64,000 nt of DNA from Betaproteobacteria bacterium (GTDB taxonomy: Bacteria; Pseudomonadota; Gammaproteobacteria; Burkholderiales; Casimicrobiaceae): assembly GCA_016716425.1 (NCBI GenBank), contig JADJWJ010000022.1, forward strand, positions 124,001 to 188,000, given 5' to 3'. A program made the translations under genes and the position numbers. The notes under the pieces are model-generated. The model had not been told where the DNA came from, searched no databases, and saw only the letters and a list, made by a program, of their open reading frames with translations. Shown here piece by piece: positions 53,975 through 63,012 of this stretch (positions are counted from its first letter, which is position 1; every line of letters starts with the position of its first letter).

Positions 53975-55849
53975 ATGTGCGGCATCGCGGGTTACGTCAG
54001 CGACACGGCGCTCGCTCCGGAAGTGCTGGCGGCGATGACGCGCTCGCTCGCGCACCGCGGTCCGGACGCCGACGGCTTCTTCGCCTCCGGCCGCGCGCAC
54101 CTCGGCCACCGGCGGCTGTCGGTGATCGACATCGCCGGCAGCCCGCAGCCGATGGGCAGCCACGACGGGCGCGTCACGGTCGTGTTCAACGGCGAGATCT
54201 ACAACTTCCGCGAGCTGCGCGACCAACTTGCGCGCGGCGGGCATCGCTTCCGCACGAACGGCGACACCGAGGTGCTGCTCGCCGGGTGGGCGGCGTGGGG
54301 CGAGGGCATGGTGTCGCACCTGCGGGGAATGTTCGCGTTCGCGCTGTGGGACGCGGAGCGCGACACGCTGTTCGCCGCGCGCGACCACCTCGGCGTGAAG
54401 CCGTTCCACTACGCGTGGGACGGCGCCACGCTGGTGTTCGGCTCCGAACTCAAGGCGGTGCTCGCGCACCCGGGCGTCGCCGCCGACGTCGACCTCGGTG
54501 CCTTGCGTCTCTATCTCGAGTGCCAGTTCATCCCGGCGCCGCACTCGGTCTTCCGCGGCGTGCGCAAGCTGCCGCCCGGCCACACGCTCACGCTCGCCGG
54601 GCGCACGCTGAAGCTTGCGCGCTACTGGACGCTGGCGTACGGCGAGAAGCTGCAGCTCACGGAAGGCGAGGCCGCCGACGCCGTCGACGCCGAGCTGCGC
54701 GCGTCGGTCGAAGGCATGCTGGTGGCCGACGTTCCGCTGGGCGCCTTCGTCAGCGGCGGCATCGACTCCGGCCTGATCGCGGCGCTGATGACCGACATCA
54801 CCGGCGCGCCGATCGACACGTTCAACATCGGGTTCGAGGGCGACGTCGCGGTGAGCGAGCACCGCGAGGCCGCGCGCGTGGCTGCGCACATCGGCAGCCG
54901 CCACCACGCGCTGATGCTGTCACCCGACCACGTGCTCGACGCGTTCGACCGCTGGATCGACGTGTTCGACGAGCCCTTCGCCGACCAGGCGTCGCTGCCG
55001 ACGATGCTGCTCGCCGGCTTCGCACGGCGCGACGTCACCGTCGTGCTGACCGGCGAAGGCGCCGACGAGGTGTTCGGCGGCTACTCGAACTACCGCAAGC
55101 GCATGCGCGAGGAGCGCTTCACCCGCTGGCTCGCGCACCCGGCGTCGCCGCTGCCGGTGCTCGTGCGCGCGCTGCCGGTGTCGCTACGAAAGGACCGGAT
55201 GCTGCGCTCGCTGACCGAGCCGCTGCCGCGCCGCTACCGCACGATACCCAACGTGTTCGACGTCCTGCTGCACCCGGCGCTGCTGTCGCCTGCCTTTCTC
55301 GCGGCGACGACAGGTGCGCCCGACGTCGGCGCGCTGGCCGCGGCGGCGTTCGAGGAGGGCATCTCCGACCACTACCTCGATCGCCTGCTGCACGTCGACC
55401 TCTCGCTGTGGCTGCCGGACGACCTCCTGACCAAGGTCGACCGCGCGACGATGACGCACTCGCTCGAGGCGCGCGTGCCGTACCTCGATCACCGGTTCGT
55501 CGAGTTCTGCGCGAAGCTCGCCCCCGACCTCAAGGTGCAGGGGACGACGCACAAGCACGTGCTGAAGCGCGTGGCCGAGCGCTACCTGCCGCACGAGACC
55601 GTCCACCGCGGCAAGCAGGGGTTCGTGATGCCGCTGTCGGAGTGGCTGGCCGGGCGGCTTTCCAGCGAGCTCGACGAGCACCTCGGCGCCGGCGGCCTCG
55701 CGCGGCGCGGCCTCTTCCGCGACGGCGCGCTGGCGCGGCTCCTGCACGAGCACCGGCGCGGCCGGCGCAACCACGCGGGGCGGCTGTGGGCGTTGCTGAT
55801 CCTCGAGCGCTGGTTCCGCCGCTACGCGCCTTCCTGGACCCTGGGATGA
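53975..55849 (+). CDS. AsnB-type glutamine amidotransferase, first copy
   Basis: A 624-residue asparagine-synthetase-fold enzyme. Cys2 (MCGIAGY) is the class II glutaminase nucleophile, with RGPDADG, FNGEIYNFRELR and GDTEVLLAGW forming its glutamine site. The ATP-pyrophosphatase domain has the P-loop FVSGGIDSG and LTGEGADEVFGGYSNYRKR; KVDRATMTHSLEARVPYLDHRF closes the synthetase site. In a polysaccharide locus such proteins can amidate uronic acids rather than aspartate, but true asparagine synthetase activity is possible. It opens the rightward glycan operon. Confidence 0.93.
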   Translation: MCGIAGYVSDTALAPEVLAAMTRSLAHRGPDADGFFASGRAHLGHRRLSVIDIAGSPQPMGSHDGRVTVVFNGEIYNFRELRDQLARGGHRFRTNGDTEVLLAGWAAWGEGMVSHLRGMFAFALWDAERDTLFAARDHLGVKPFHYAWDGATLVFGSELKAVLAHPGVAADVDLGALRLYLECQFIPAPHSVFRGVRKLPPGHTLTLAGRTLKLARYWTLAYGEKLQLTEGEAADAVDAELRASVEGMLVADVPLGAFVSGGIDSGLIAALMTDITGAPIDTFNIGFEGDVAVSEHREAARVAAHIGSRHHALMLSPDHVLDAFDRWIDVFDEPFADQASLPTMLLAGFARRDVTVVLTGEGADEVFGGYSNYRKRMREERFTRWLAHPASPLPVLVRALPVSLRKDRMLRSLTEPLPRRYRTIPNVFDVLLHPALLSPAFLAATTGAPDVGALAAAAFEEGISDHYLDRLLHVDLSLWLPDDLLTKVDRATMTHSLEARVPYLDHRFVEFCAKLAPDLKVQGTTHKHVLKRVAERYLPHETVHRGKQGFVMPLSEWLAGRLSSELDEHLGAGGLARRGLFRDGALARLLHEHRRGRRNHAGRLWALLILERWFRRYAPSWTLG

Positions 55850-55918
55850 AGCGGCTCCTGCACGCGCTCCGCCGGGGTGGGGCGGCCCGGTCCCCCGGGA
55901 CGTCCGTCGGCAACTGAC

Positions 55919-57031
55919 GTGAAGCCGTTGTCCATCCTGCACACGGAGTCGTCGATCGGCTGGGGCGGCCAGGAGCTGCGCATCCTGACCGAGATGCAGG
56001 GCATGACACGGCGCGGGCACCGCGTCGCGCTGCTGACCGCGGGCACCGCCGACATCCTGCCGGCCGCGCACGCACGCGGCCTCACGGCGGTCGGGCTGCC
56101 GATCGAAGCGAAGAAGCTGGCGGGGCTCGTCGCCGTCCGCCGCTGGCTCGCGCGCGAAGGCGCGGCGTTCGACGTGATCAACACGCACAGCTCGACCGAC
56201 GCGTGGCTCGTGGCGCTCGCGCGCGCCACGCTGCCGCGGATGCCTCCGGTCGTGCGCACGCGCCACGTGTCCACGCCCGTCAACAACGCGCCCGCGACGC
56301 GCTGGCTCTACCGGCGCGCCACCGCGCACCTCGTCGTGACCGGCGAGGCGCTGAAGCGCCAGCTCGTCCGCGACAACGGGATCGATCCGGCGCGGATCAC
56401 GTCGGTGCGCACCGGCATCGACCTCGCGCGCTTCCGGCCGCTCGAGCGAGCGGACGCGCGCGCGCGGCTGTCCGTCGCCGCGCGCCCGGCCGTTGCCATC
56501 CTGGCGACGCTGCGCGACTGGAAGGGCCACGACGACCTGCTCGATGCGTGGGTGCTGCTGCGCGAGCGCGCGCCGGGCTGGCAGCTGCTCGTGATCGGCG
56601 ACGGGCCGCGGCGCGCGCACCTCGAAGGCCGCGTGGCCGCGCTGGGCCTGGCCGGCGACGTGCGCTTCACCGGCAACCAGGACGACGTGCCGGCGTGGTA
56701 CGCGTGCGCGGACATCGCGGTGCTGCCGTCGTACGGCGACGAGGGCGTGCCGCAGAGCCTCATGCAGGCCGCGGCGTGCGGGCTGCCGGCGGTGGCCACG
56801 CCGATCGGCGCGATTGCCGAGGCGGTCGTGGACGGGGAAACGGGCATCCTCGTGCCGCCGCGCGCGCCGGTCGCACTCGCCGACGCACTGGCGCGGCTGA
56901 TGGCGGACGCGGACCTGCGCGCGCGGATGGGCGCGGCCGCGCACGCGTACGCGCAGGCGAACTTCGGCATCGAGGCGATGCTCGACGGGATGGAGGCGGT
57001 GTTCGCGCGCGTGGCCGGAGGGCGGCGCTGA
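55919..57031 (+). CDS. Glycosyltransferase family 4
   Basis: A 370-residue GT-B fold retaining glycosyltransferase. The acceptor-side start is KPLSILHTESSIGWGGQELRI with the glycine loop; donor-side motifs are AILATLRDWKGHDDLLDAW, LLVIGDGPRRAHLEG and the E-x7-E-like PSYGDEGVPQSLMQAAACGLPAVAT. GTG 55919 starts the conserved core, and its stop overlaps the next ATG (TGATG). An in-frame GTG at 55877 adds 14 residues. Probably adds a sugar to the LPS core or O-unit; donor and acceptor unknown. Confidence 0.92.
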   Translation: MKPLSILHTESSIGWGGQELRILTEMQGMTRRGHRVALLTAGTADILPAAHARGLTAVGLPIEAKKLAGLVAVRRWLAREGAAFDVINTHSSTDAWLVALARATLPRMPPVVRTRHVSTPVNNAPATRWLYRRATAHLVVTGEALKRQLVRDNGIDPARITSVRTGIDLARFRPLERADARARLSVAARPAVAILATLRDWKGHDDLLDAWVLLRERAPGWQLLVIGDGPRRAHLEGRVAALGLAGDVRFTGNQDDVPAWYACADIAVLPSYGDEGVPQSLMQAAACGLPAVATPIGAIAEAVVDGETGILVPPRAPVALADALARLMADADLRARMGAAAHAYAQANFGIEAMLDGMEAVFARVAGGRR

Positions 57032-58872
57032 TGTGCGGCATCGGCGGGCACTTCGGCCGCCCGCGCGGACCCGACCTGCGCGCGCGAATGCTGGCGGCGC
57101 TCGCCCGCCGCGGCCCCGACGCGCAGCACGTCGCGACGTTCGCGGCCGACGGCGCGCGGCTGCCCGACGACGCGCTCGCGGCGGCCGGCCTCGTGCACGC
57201 GCGGCTGTCGATCATCGACCCGCGGCCGGTCGCCGACCAGCCCATGGGCAGCGCCGACGCCATGGTGTGGATCTGCTACAACGGCGAGGTCCACGGGTGG
57301 GGCGACGCCGCGCGCGAGCTGGCGGCGTCCGGCGCCCCGTTCCGCACGCACTCGGACACCGAGTTCATCCTGCGCGGCTACGAAGCGTGGGGCATCGAAG
57401 GACTGCTGCCGCGGCTGACCGGCATGTTCGCGTTCGCGCTGGTCGACTTCCGCGCGCGGCGCGTGCACGTCGTGCGCGACCGGATGGGCGAGAAGCCGGT
57501 CGTCTACGCGCACGGCGTGGACGGCTTCGCGTTCGGCTCGACGGTGCGGAGCGTGCTGCCGTGGCTGCCGCGCGAGCGGCGCGGCTTCTGCCCGGACGCG
57601 ATCGACGCCTACCTCGCGCACCGCTACGTGCCCGCGCCCCGGACGATCTTCACGCACGTCGCACGGCTGTCCAACGCGCACCGGCTCGAGTACGACCTGG
57701 ACCGGGGGACCGTCGCCGTGCACCGCTACTGGTCGCCGCACCCGGCTGCGGTCGCCGACGCGCGCGCGCTGCTCGACGACGCGATCGCGCTGCGGCTCGT
57801 TGCGGACCGGCCGCTCGGCGTGTTCCTGTCGGGCGGCATCGACTCGGGGACGATCGCGTGCCGCGTCGCGGCGGCCGGCCATCGCGAGTTGCGCACGTTC
57901 TCGGCCGCGTTTCCCGGCTCGGCGCTCGACGAGAGCGCGGAGGCGGCGGAAACGGCAGCGGCGCTGGGACTGCCGAACGAACGGATCGTCGTGCCCACCG
58001 CCGTCGGTGCCGACTTCGCGCGCATCGTCGCGGCGCTGGACGAGCCGTTCGCCGATCCATCCGCGTTCCCGACGTGGTACCTGGCGCGCGCGACGGAGCG
58101 GCACGTCAAGGTCGTGCTGGGCGGCGACGGCGGCGACGAGCTCTTCGGCGGCTACAAGCGGATCGCAAAGCACCTGCGCAACGCGTGGCGCGGCGCGCTC
58201 ACGGCGCCGCTGCCGGTGCTGCCCGACGCGCGGCCGAAGGGCTGGCGCAAGGCGATCGGCGAGCTCGCCGTCGATTGGGAGTCGGCGTACGCGCTGCGCT
58301 TCTCCGGGCTGACGCCCAACCAGCGGCGCTTTCTGCAGCCGCACGCGGCGACGCTGCCCGCGCACTACTGGCGTCCGCCGGACTTCGCCGCGACGGAGCG
58401 GCACGACCGCCTGCTGCGCTGGGACTTCGCCAACTACCTGCCCGAGTACGCGCTGCGCAAGTCGGACCTGATGACGATGGCGCACGGCCTCGAGGCGCGC
58501 GCGCCGTTCCTCGACCACCGCTTCGTCGAGGCGGTGCTGGCGCTGCCGCCGCGCGCGCGCTTCACGGCGCCGCCGAAGAAGTTTCTGGCCACACTCGCCC
58601 CCGAGCTCGAGCGATTGGGCGCCTTCGCGCGCAAGAAGCGCGGCTTCAACCCGCCGGTCGCGGCATGGTTGCGCGGCGACCTCGCCGACCGGCTGCCGGC
58701 GATCGCCGGTTCGCTTGGCGCGCTCACCGGCGGCCAGGTCGATGCCGCACGCGTCGCGGCGATGGTCGACGCGTACGCGACGACGCCGGGGCTCGCCGAG
58801 CAGGTGCTCTCGCTCGCGATCCTCGCCGAGAGCCTGGCGCAGCTCGCGCGGGAGGCCGCCGATGGCGGGTAG
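57031..58872 (+). CDS. AsnB-type glutamine amidotransferase, second copy
   Basis: A 613-residue relative of the enzyme at 54 kb but clearly divergent. Cys2 nucleophile (MCGIGGH), RRGPDAQ, CYNGEVHGW and HSDTEFILRGYEAW make the glutaminase site. FLSGGIDSG is the ATP-pyrophosphatase loop, LGGDGGDELFGGYKRI replaces the EGADEVFGGY of the first copy, and KSDLMTMAHGLEARAPFLDHRF follows. The GDGGDE form is frequent in AsnB homologues of capsule and O-antigen loci. It overlaps the upstream GT4 by one base and the GT9 downstream by 11. Amidation of a sugar acid is inferred from context. Confidence 0.93.
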   Translation: MCGIGGHFGRPRGPDLRARMLAALARRGPDAQHVATFAADGARLPDDALAAAGLVHARLSIIDPRPVADQPMGSADAMVWICYNGEVHGWGDAARELAASGAPFRTHSDTEFILRGYEAWGIEGLLPRLTGMFAFALVDFRARRVHVVRDRMGEKPVVYAHGVDGFAFGSTVRSVLPWLPRERRGFCPDAIDAYLAHRYVPAPRTIFTHVARLSNAHRLEYDLDRGTVAVHRYWSPHPAAVADARALLDDAIALRLVADRPLGVFLSGGIDSGTIACRVAAAGHRELRTFSAAFPGSALDESAEAAETAAALGLPNERIVVPTAVGADFARIVAALDEPFADPSAFPTWYLARATERHVKVVLGGDGGDELFGGYKRIAKHLRNAWRGALTAPLPVLPDARPKGWRKAIGELAVDWESAYALRFSGLTPNQRRFLQPHAATLPAHYWRPPDFAATERHDRLLRWDFANYLPEYALRKSDLMTMAHGLEARAPFLDHRFVEAVLALPPRARFTAPPKKFLATLAPELERLGAFARKKRGFNPPVAAWLRGDLADRLPAIAGSLGALTGGQVDAARVAAMVDAYATTPGLAEQVLSLAILAESLAQLAREAADGG

Positions 58873-59980
58873 CCGCGCGCCGATGCGCGTGGCGAGCGTC
58901 GCGGGCGCGCTCGCGCGCTGGGGCCTCCGGCGCCGCCCGCCCGCCGCGCCGCGCCGGATCCTGGTGCTGCACCACCTGCTGCTCGGCGACACGCTGATGG
59001 TCACCGCGCTGCTCGCGAAGCTGCGCGCGCAGTATCCGGACGCGCAGATCGCGACGACGGTCGCGCGCCCCTATGCGCCGCTGTACGCGGGGCGGCCGTA
59101 CGGCGTGACCGCGCACGTGCTCGATCCGCGCGACGTCGCGACGCTGCGCGCGCTCGCCGCGCTGCCGCGCTTCGATCTCGCGATCCTGCCGGCCGACAAC
59201 CGCTGGTCGTGGCTCGCGCGTGCGATCGGTGCGCGCTGGATCGTCGGCATCGCCGGCGACCGACCCGGCCACAAGAACTGGCCCGTGGACGAACTGGTGC
59301 CATATTCGCAAGTGCCGACGTCGTTCGCCGACACGGCGGCGGAGCTCGTCGCCGGGGCGCCGCCGCGGCGCTATCGCACGACCGACTGGCCGGCGCCCGC
59401 CGCGGCGGGCCGGCCGAAGCTGCCGGAACGCTGCGCGGTGCTGCACGTCGGCGCGAGCTCGCCGTTGAAGCAGTGGCCGCCGGAGCGGTGGCGCGCGCTC
59501 GCGCAGTGGCTGGCGGTGCACGGCGTCCCGGTGGTCTGGAGCGCGGGCCCGGGCGAGGCGGCGATCCTCGACGCGATCGCGCCGCCGCGCACGGACGCGC
59601 GCATCGGCGGCACGCTGTCGCTGCCCGAGCTGTGGCACGTGCTCGCGGGCGCGCGGCTCCTGGTGTGCCCGGACACCGGCATCGCGCACCTCGGGCGCGT
59701 CGTCGGCGTGCCGACGGTCGCGCTGTTCGGCCCCGGTTCGGCGGTGATCTGCGGCGCCGGCGAGTTCTTCGCCGACATGCCGGGGCAGGCAGTGACCGTC
59801 GACCCGTTCCCGTGCCGCGACCAGACGATCCAGTTCTTCCGCGACGTGCCGTGGGCGCGCCGCTGCGAGCGCCTCCACGGCGACCCGCCGCAGCGGTGCC
59901 CGCGCGCGCGCTGCATGGAGGCGATCGAGACGCCGGCGGTGATTGCCGCGATCGCGGGCCTGCGCGTCGTGCCGGACTGA
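58862..59980 (+). CDS. Glycosyltransferase family 9 (heptosyltransferase family)
   Basis: A 372-residue GT9 protein: RRILVLHHLLLGDTLMVTALLAKLRAQYPDA near residues 30-60, with the family GD pair; FDLAILPADNRWSWLARAIGARWIVG; AVLHVGASSPLKQWPPERW; and the ADP-heptose-site-like VCPDTGIAHLGRVVGVPTVALFGP. A cysteine-rich C-terminus (CRDQTIQ, CERLHGDPPQRCPRARCMEAI) is common in this branch. ATG 58862 overlaps the upstream gene by 11 bases; ATG 58883 is an alternative. It ends four bases from the convergent msbA stop. Confidence 0.93.
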   Translation: MAGSRAPMRVASVAGALARWGLRRRPPAAPRRILVLHHLLLGDTLMVTALLAKLRAQYPDAQIATTVARPYAPLYAGRPYGVTAHVLDPRDVATLRALAALPRFDLAILPADNRWSWLARAIGARWIVGIAGDRPGHKNWPVDELVPYSQVPTSFADTAAELVAGAPPRRYRTTDWPAPAAAGRPKLPERCAVLHVGASSPLKQWPPERWRALAQWLAVHGVPVVWSAGPGEAAILDAIAPPRTDARIGGTLSLPELWHVLAGARLLVCPDTGIAHLGRVVGVPTVALFGPGSAVICGAGEFFADMPGQAVTVDPFPCRDQTIQFFRDVPWARRCERLHGDPPQRCPRARCMEAIETPAVIAAIAGLRVVPD

Positions 59981-59984
59981 CGCT

Positions 59985-61754
59985 CTAGGGCGCGAGCGCC
60001 GCGCCTTCCGTTTCGTCCTTCGCCGCGTGCGTGAACTGGATCCGGTGCAGCCGCGCGTAGGTGCCGTCGGCGGCCAGCAGCGCCGCGTGCGTGCCGACCT
60101 CGACGATGCGGCCGGCGTCGAGCACGACGATGCGGTCGGCGTCCTCGATCGTGGACAGCCGGTGCGCGATCACGATGGTCGTGCGGCCGCGCATCAGCGT
60201 GTCCAGCGCCGCCTGGACCTGCCGCTCGGACTCGGAGTCGAGCGCGGAGGTCGCCTCGTCGAGGATCAGGATCGGCGCGTTCTTGAGGATCGCGCGCGCG
60301 ATCGCGATGCGCTGCCGCTGGCCGCCGGACAGCCGGACGCCGTGCTCGCCGACCGTCGTCGCGAAGCCCTCCGGCATCGCGCGGATGAAGTCGAGCGCGT
60401 GCGCGGCCGCGGCCGCGCGCTCGACGTCCTCGCGCGACGCGGTCGCCATCGCGCCGTAGGCGATGTTGGCGGCCACCGTGTCGTTGAACAGCAGCACGTC
60501 CTGCGACACCATCGCGATCTGCGCCCGCAGGCTCGCGAGCGTCAGCGTCGTGACGTCGTGGCCGTCGATGAACAGGCGCCCCGCGGTGGGTTCGTAGAAA
60601 CGCGGCACGAGGTTGACGAGCGACGTCTTGCCGCTGCCGGACGCGCCGACCAGTGCGACGGTCTCCCCGGGTGCGACGGTCAGCGTGATGTCGGACAGCG
60701 CCTCGCGCTCGTTGGCCGCGTAGCGCAGCGACAGCCGCTCGAAGCGCACCTCGCCGCGGCAATCCCCGAGCACGACCGTGCCGTGGTCGGACTCCTCCTC
60801 GTGGTCGAGCAGACCGAAGATGCTCTCGGCGGCGGCCAGGCCGCGCTGGATCGACGCGTTGATGTTCGACAGTCCCTTCAGCCGCTCGAGCAGCGTCAGC
60901 AGGGCGACGACGTACGACATGAACAGCGCGAAGTCGAAGCGGCCGCCCTCGGTCTGCTGCAGCGCGATCCACACGATCGAGCCGACCGCGCACGCGGCGA
61001 AGAACACGGTGAGCGGCGAGCTCGCGGCGGTCGCCGACGACTCCTTGGTCATCGAGTTGCGCAGCCGGTTGGCCGCCGCCACCGCGCGCGTGCGCTCGTA
61101 GTCCTCGCCGCCGAAGATGCGGACGACGCGGTGGCCGCCGATCAGCTCCTCCAGCACCTGCGTCAGCGACCCCGACCGATCCTGGATGTCGCGCGCGATC
61201 CGGCGCAGCCGCCGGCTGAAGTAGCGGATCACGACGCCGACGATCGGCACGACGATGAACGTCAGCAGCGTCAGCCGCCAGTTGAGCCACATCAGGTAGC
61301 CGAACGAGACGACGATCGTCAGCGTCGAGCGGATCGCGTTGGTGATCGCGCCCGAGGCGGCCGAGGCGAGCTGGTGCGCGTCGAACGAAACTTTGGACTG
61401 GATGACGCCGGCCGCGTGCGTGTCGTAGTAGGGCGTGGGCAGCCGCAGCAGCTTGTCGATCAGGTCGCGCCGCAGGTCGAACACCACCCGGTAACCGGTC
61501 CAGCCCATGCCGAACTCGGAGATGTAGGCGCCCACGCCGCGCAGCAGGAAGACGCCGACGATGGTGAACGGCAGCCACTTCGTGGCGAGCGGGTCGGGGG
61601 ACTCGAAGTTGCGGACGATCGGGATGACGAGCCACGCCAGCATGAGGTCGCCGATCGCCACCACCAGCATGCCGAACACGGCGATGCCGAACGCCCAGCG
61701 ATAGGGGCGTACGTAGCGCAGCAGCCGGGAGTAGAGAAGGGTGGCGCCGGTCAT
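59985..61754 (-). CDS. msbA: Lipid A export ABC transporter MsbA
   Basis: Half-transporter of 589 residues that flips lipid A-core across the inner membrane. Six transmembrane segments in the first 320 residues include WAFGIAVFGMLVVAIGDLML and LPFTIVGVFLLRGVGAYI. The nucleotide-binding domain has Walker A GASGSGKTSL, the Q-loop near MVSQDVLLF, signature LSGGQRQRIAIARAIL, Walker B ILILDEATSALD and the H-loop IVIAHRLSTI. Length and placement next to LPS glycosyltransferases support MsbA over other exporters. It is transcribed leftward, convergent with the GT9 gene. Confidence 0.95.
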   Translation of the reverse strand: MTGATLLYSRLLRYVRPYRWAFGIAVFGMLVVAIGDLMLAWLVIPIVRNFESPDPLATKWLPFTIVGVFLLRGVGAYISEFGMGWTGYRVVFDLRRDLIDKLLRLPTPYYDTHAAGVIQSKVSFDAHQLASAASGAITNAIRSTLTIVVSFGYLMWLNWRLTLLTFIVVPIVGVVIRYFSRRLRRIARDIQDRSGSLTQVLEELIGGHRVVRIFGGEDYERTRAVAAANRLRNSMTKESSATAASSPLTVFFAACAVGSIVWIALQQTEGGRFDFALFMSYVVALLTLLERLKGLSNINASIQRGLAAAESIFGLLDHEEESDHGTVVLGDCRGEVRFERLSLRYAANEREALSDITLTVAPGETVALVGASGSGKTSLVNLVPRFYEPTAGRLFIDGHDVTTLTLASLRAQIAMVSQDVLLFNDTVAANIAYGAMATASREDVERAAAAAHALDFIRAMPEGFATTVGEHGVRLSGGQRQRIAIARAILKNAPILILDEATSALDSESERQVQAALDTLMRGRTTIVIAHRLSTIEDADRIVVLDAGRIVEVGTHAALLAADGTYARLHRIQFTHAAKDETEGAALAP

Positions 61755-61884
61755 CGGGATCGGTCGGCCCGCGCGTTACGCGCTGCGCCGCGGCTTGCGG
61801 AACGTGCACCGTTGGCGCGCGTGAAGCTCCCGCAGGTCGGCGACGAGTATAGCGCGCCGGCGGCGCGCCGCCGCGGCCGTCGCG

Positions 61885-63012
61885 TCATCCGGGCAGCAGG
61901 CCGTCGTACAGCGCGAGCAGCTCGCCCGCCATCGCTTCCGGCGTGAGCGGCCGCATCGCGGCCAGCGCGCCCGCGCCGGCGCGGGCGCGGGCGCCGGCGT
62001 CGAGGAGGCCGGTCATGGCGGCGGCGATCGCGCCGACGTCGCGCGCCCCGCAGACGGCACCGGCGCCATGCGCGGCGACGAGCTCGCCGGCGCCGCAGCG
62101 GTCGCTGGTGACGACCGGCAGGCCGCACGCCAGCGCCTCCAGCACCGCGTTGGACAGCGCGTCGTAGAGCGTCGGCAGCACGAACGCATCGGCGGCGCCG
62201 TAGTACGGCTTCGGGTCCGTCTGCGGCCCGGCGAACGTGACCCGTGCCGCCACGCCGAGGCGGCGCGCGAGCGCGGCGTAGCGTGCCGGGTGGCGGTCGC
62301 GGCCGACGACGACGAGGTGCGCGGGTGCCGGGACCGCGGCCAGGGCCTCCAGGACGCGCGCGACGCCCTTGCGCTCATACGCGGAGCCGACGAGCAGGAA
62401 CACGCATGCGTCGGCCGCAATACCGTGCCGCGCGCGCACTGCCGTGCGGTGCGCGGCGAGGCCCGGATGGAACGCCGCCGGGTCGATCGCGTTGTAGATG
62501 ACTGGCAGGCGCTCGCGGGGCAGGCCGAAGCGCTCGTGGATCTCGGTCTGCACCATGCGCGAGATGCAGATGACGCGCTGCAGGCGCGCGCTCGCGTAGA
62601 GCCGCCGCTCGGCGGCGAGCATGTAGCGGTGGTACGGGCTCGCGGCGAGCGCCGGCCGCCGCCACGCCGGCAGCTCGCGCAGGCGCTCCTCCACCCACAC
62701 CGCGTGCACGCCGTCGCCCGCGCGGTAGACGTCGCAGCACGCGATGCGCTCGTGCGACTGCACGAGCGTGCCCGGCATGCGCGCGACCGCCGCGCAAACG
62801 GCGCGCGCGAAGCCCAAGTCGCGCAGCGTGCGCCCGAGGTACGGCGGATCGACGACGACGGGCGCGATCCGCGGGTCGCCGCCTGCCGGCCAGCGGCGCG
62901 TGATCAGTGCGATCTCGACGCCGCGCGCGGCGAGCGCCGCGAGCGCGCGCTCGACGAAGCGCTCGGCCCCGCCGTACGGCGTGTAGCGCTGGCGGACGAT
63001 CGCGAGCCGCAT
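61885..63012 (-). CDS. Glycosyltransferase family 4
   Basis: A 375-residue GT-B glycosyltransferase. The N-terminus MRLAIVRQRYTPYGGAERFVERAL carries the glycine-rich acceptor loop and resembles the LPS core glucosyltransferase WaaG type. Later blocks are ICISRMVQTEIHERFGLP, VIYNAIDPAAFHPG, FLLVGSAYERKGVARVLEAL, and the donor region LPTLYDALSNAVLEALACGLPVVTS. It overlaps by one base the stop of the next gene on the same strand (TGATG). The 130-base gap to msbA shows no recognised feature. Confidence 0.92.
   Translation of the reverse strand: MRLAIVRQRYTPYGGAERFVERALAALAARGVEIALITRRWPAGGDPRIAPVVVDPPYLGRTLRDLGFARAVCAAVARMPGTLVQSHERIACCDVYRAGDGVHAVWVEERLRELPAWRRPALAASPYHRYMLAAERRLYASARLQRVICISRMVQTEIHERFGLPRERLPVIYNAIDPAAFHPGLAAHRTAVRARHGIAADACVFLLVGSAYERKGVARVLEALAAVPAPAHLVVVGRDRHPARYAALARRLGVAARVTFAGPQTDPKPYYGAADAFVLPTLYDALSNAVLEALACGLPVVTSDRCGAGELVAAHGAGAVCGARDVGAIAAAMTGLLDAGARARAGAGALAAMRPLTPEAMAGELLALYDGLLPG

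Noticed and set aside
55846..55917. A 23-codon frame starting inside the stop of the first amidotransferase gene
   Set aside because: It is short and arginine-rich, and the ATGA overlap alone does not support a gene here.
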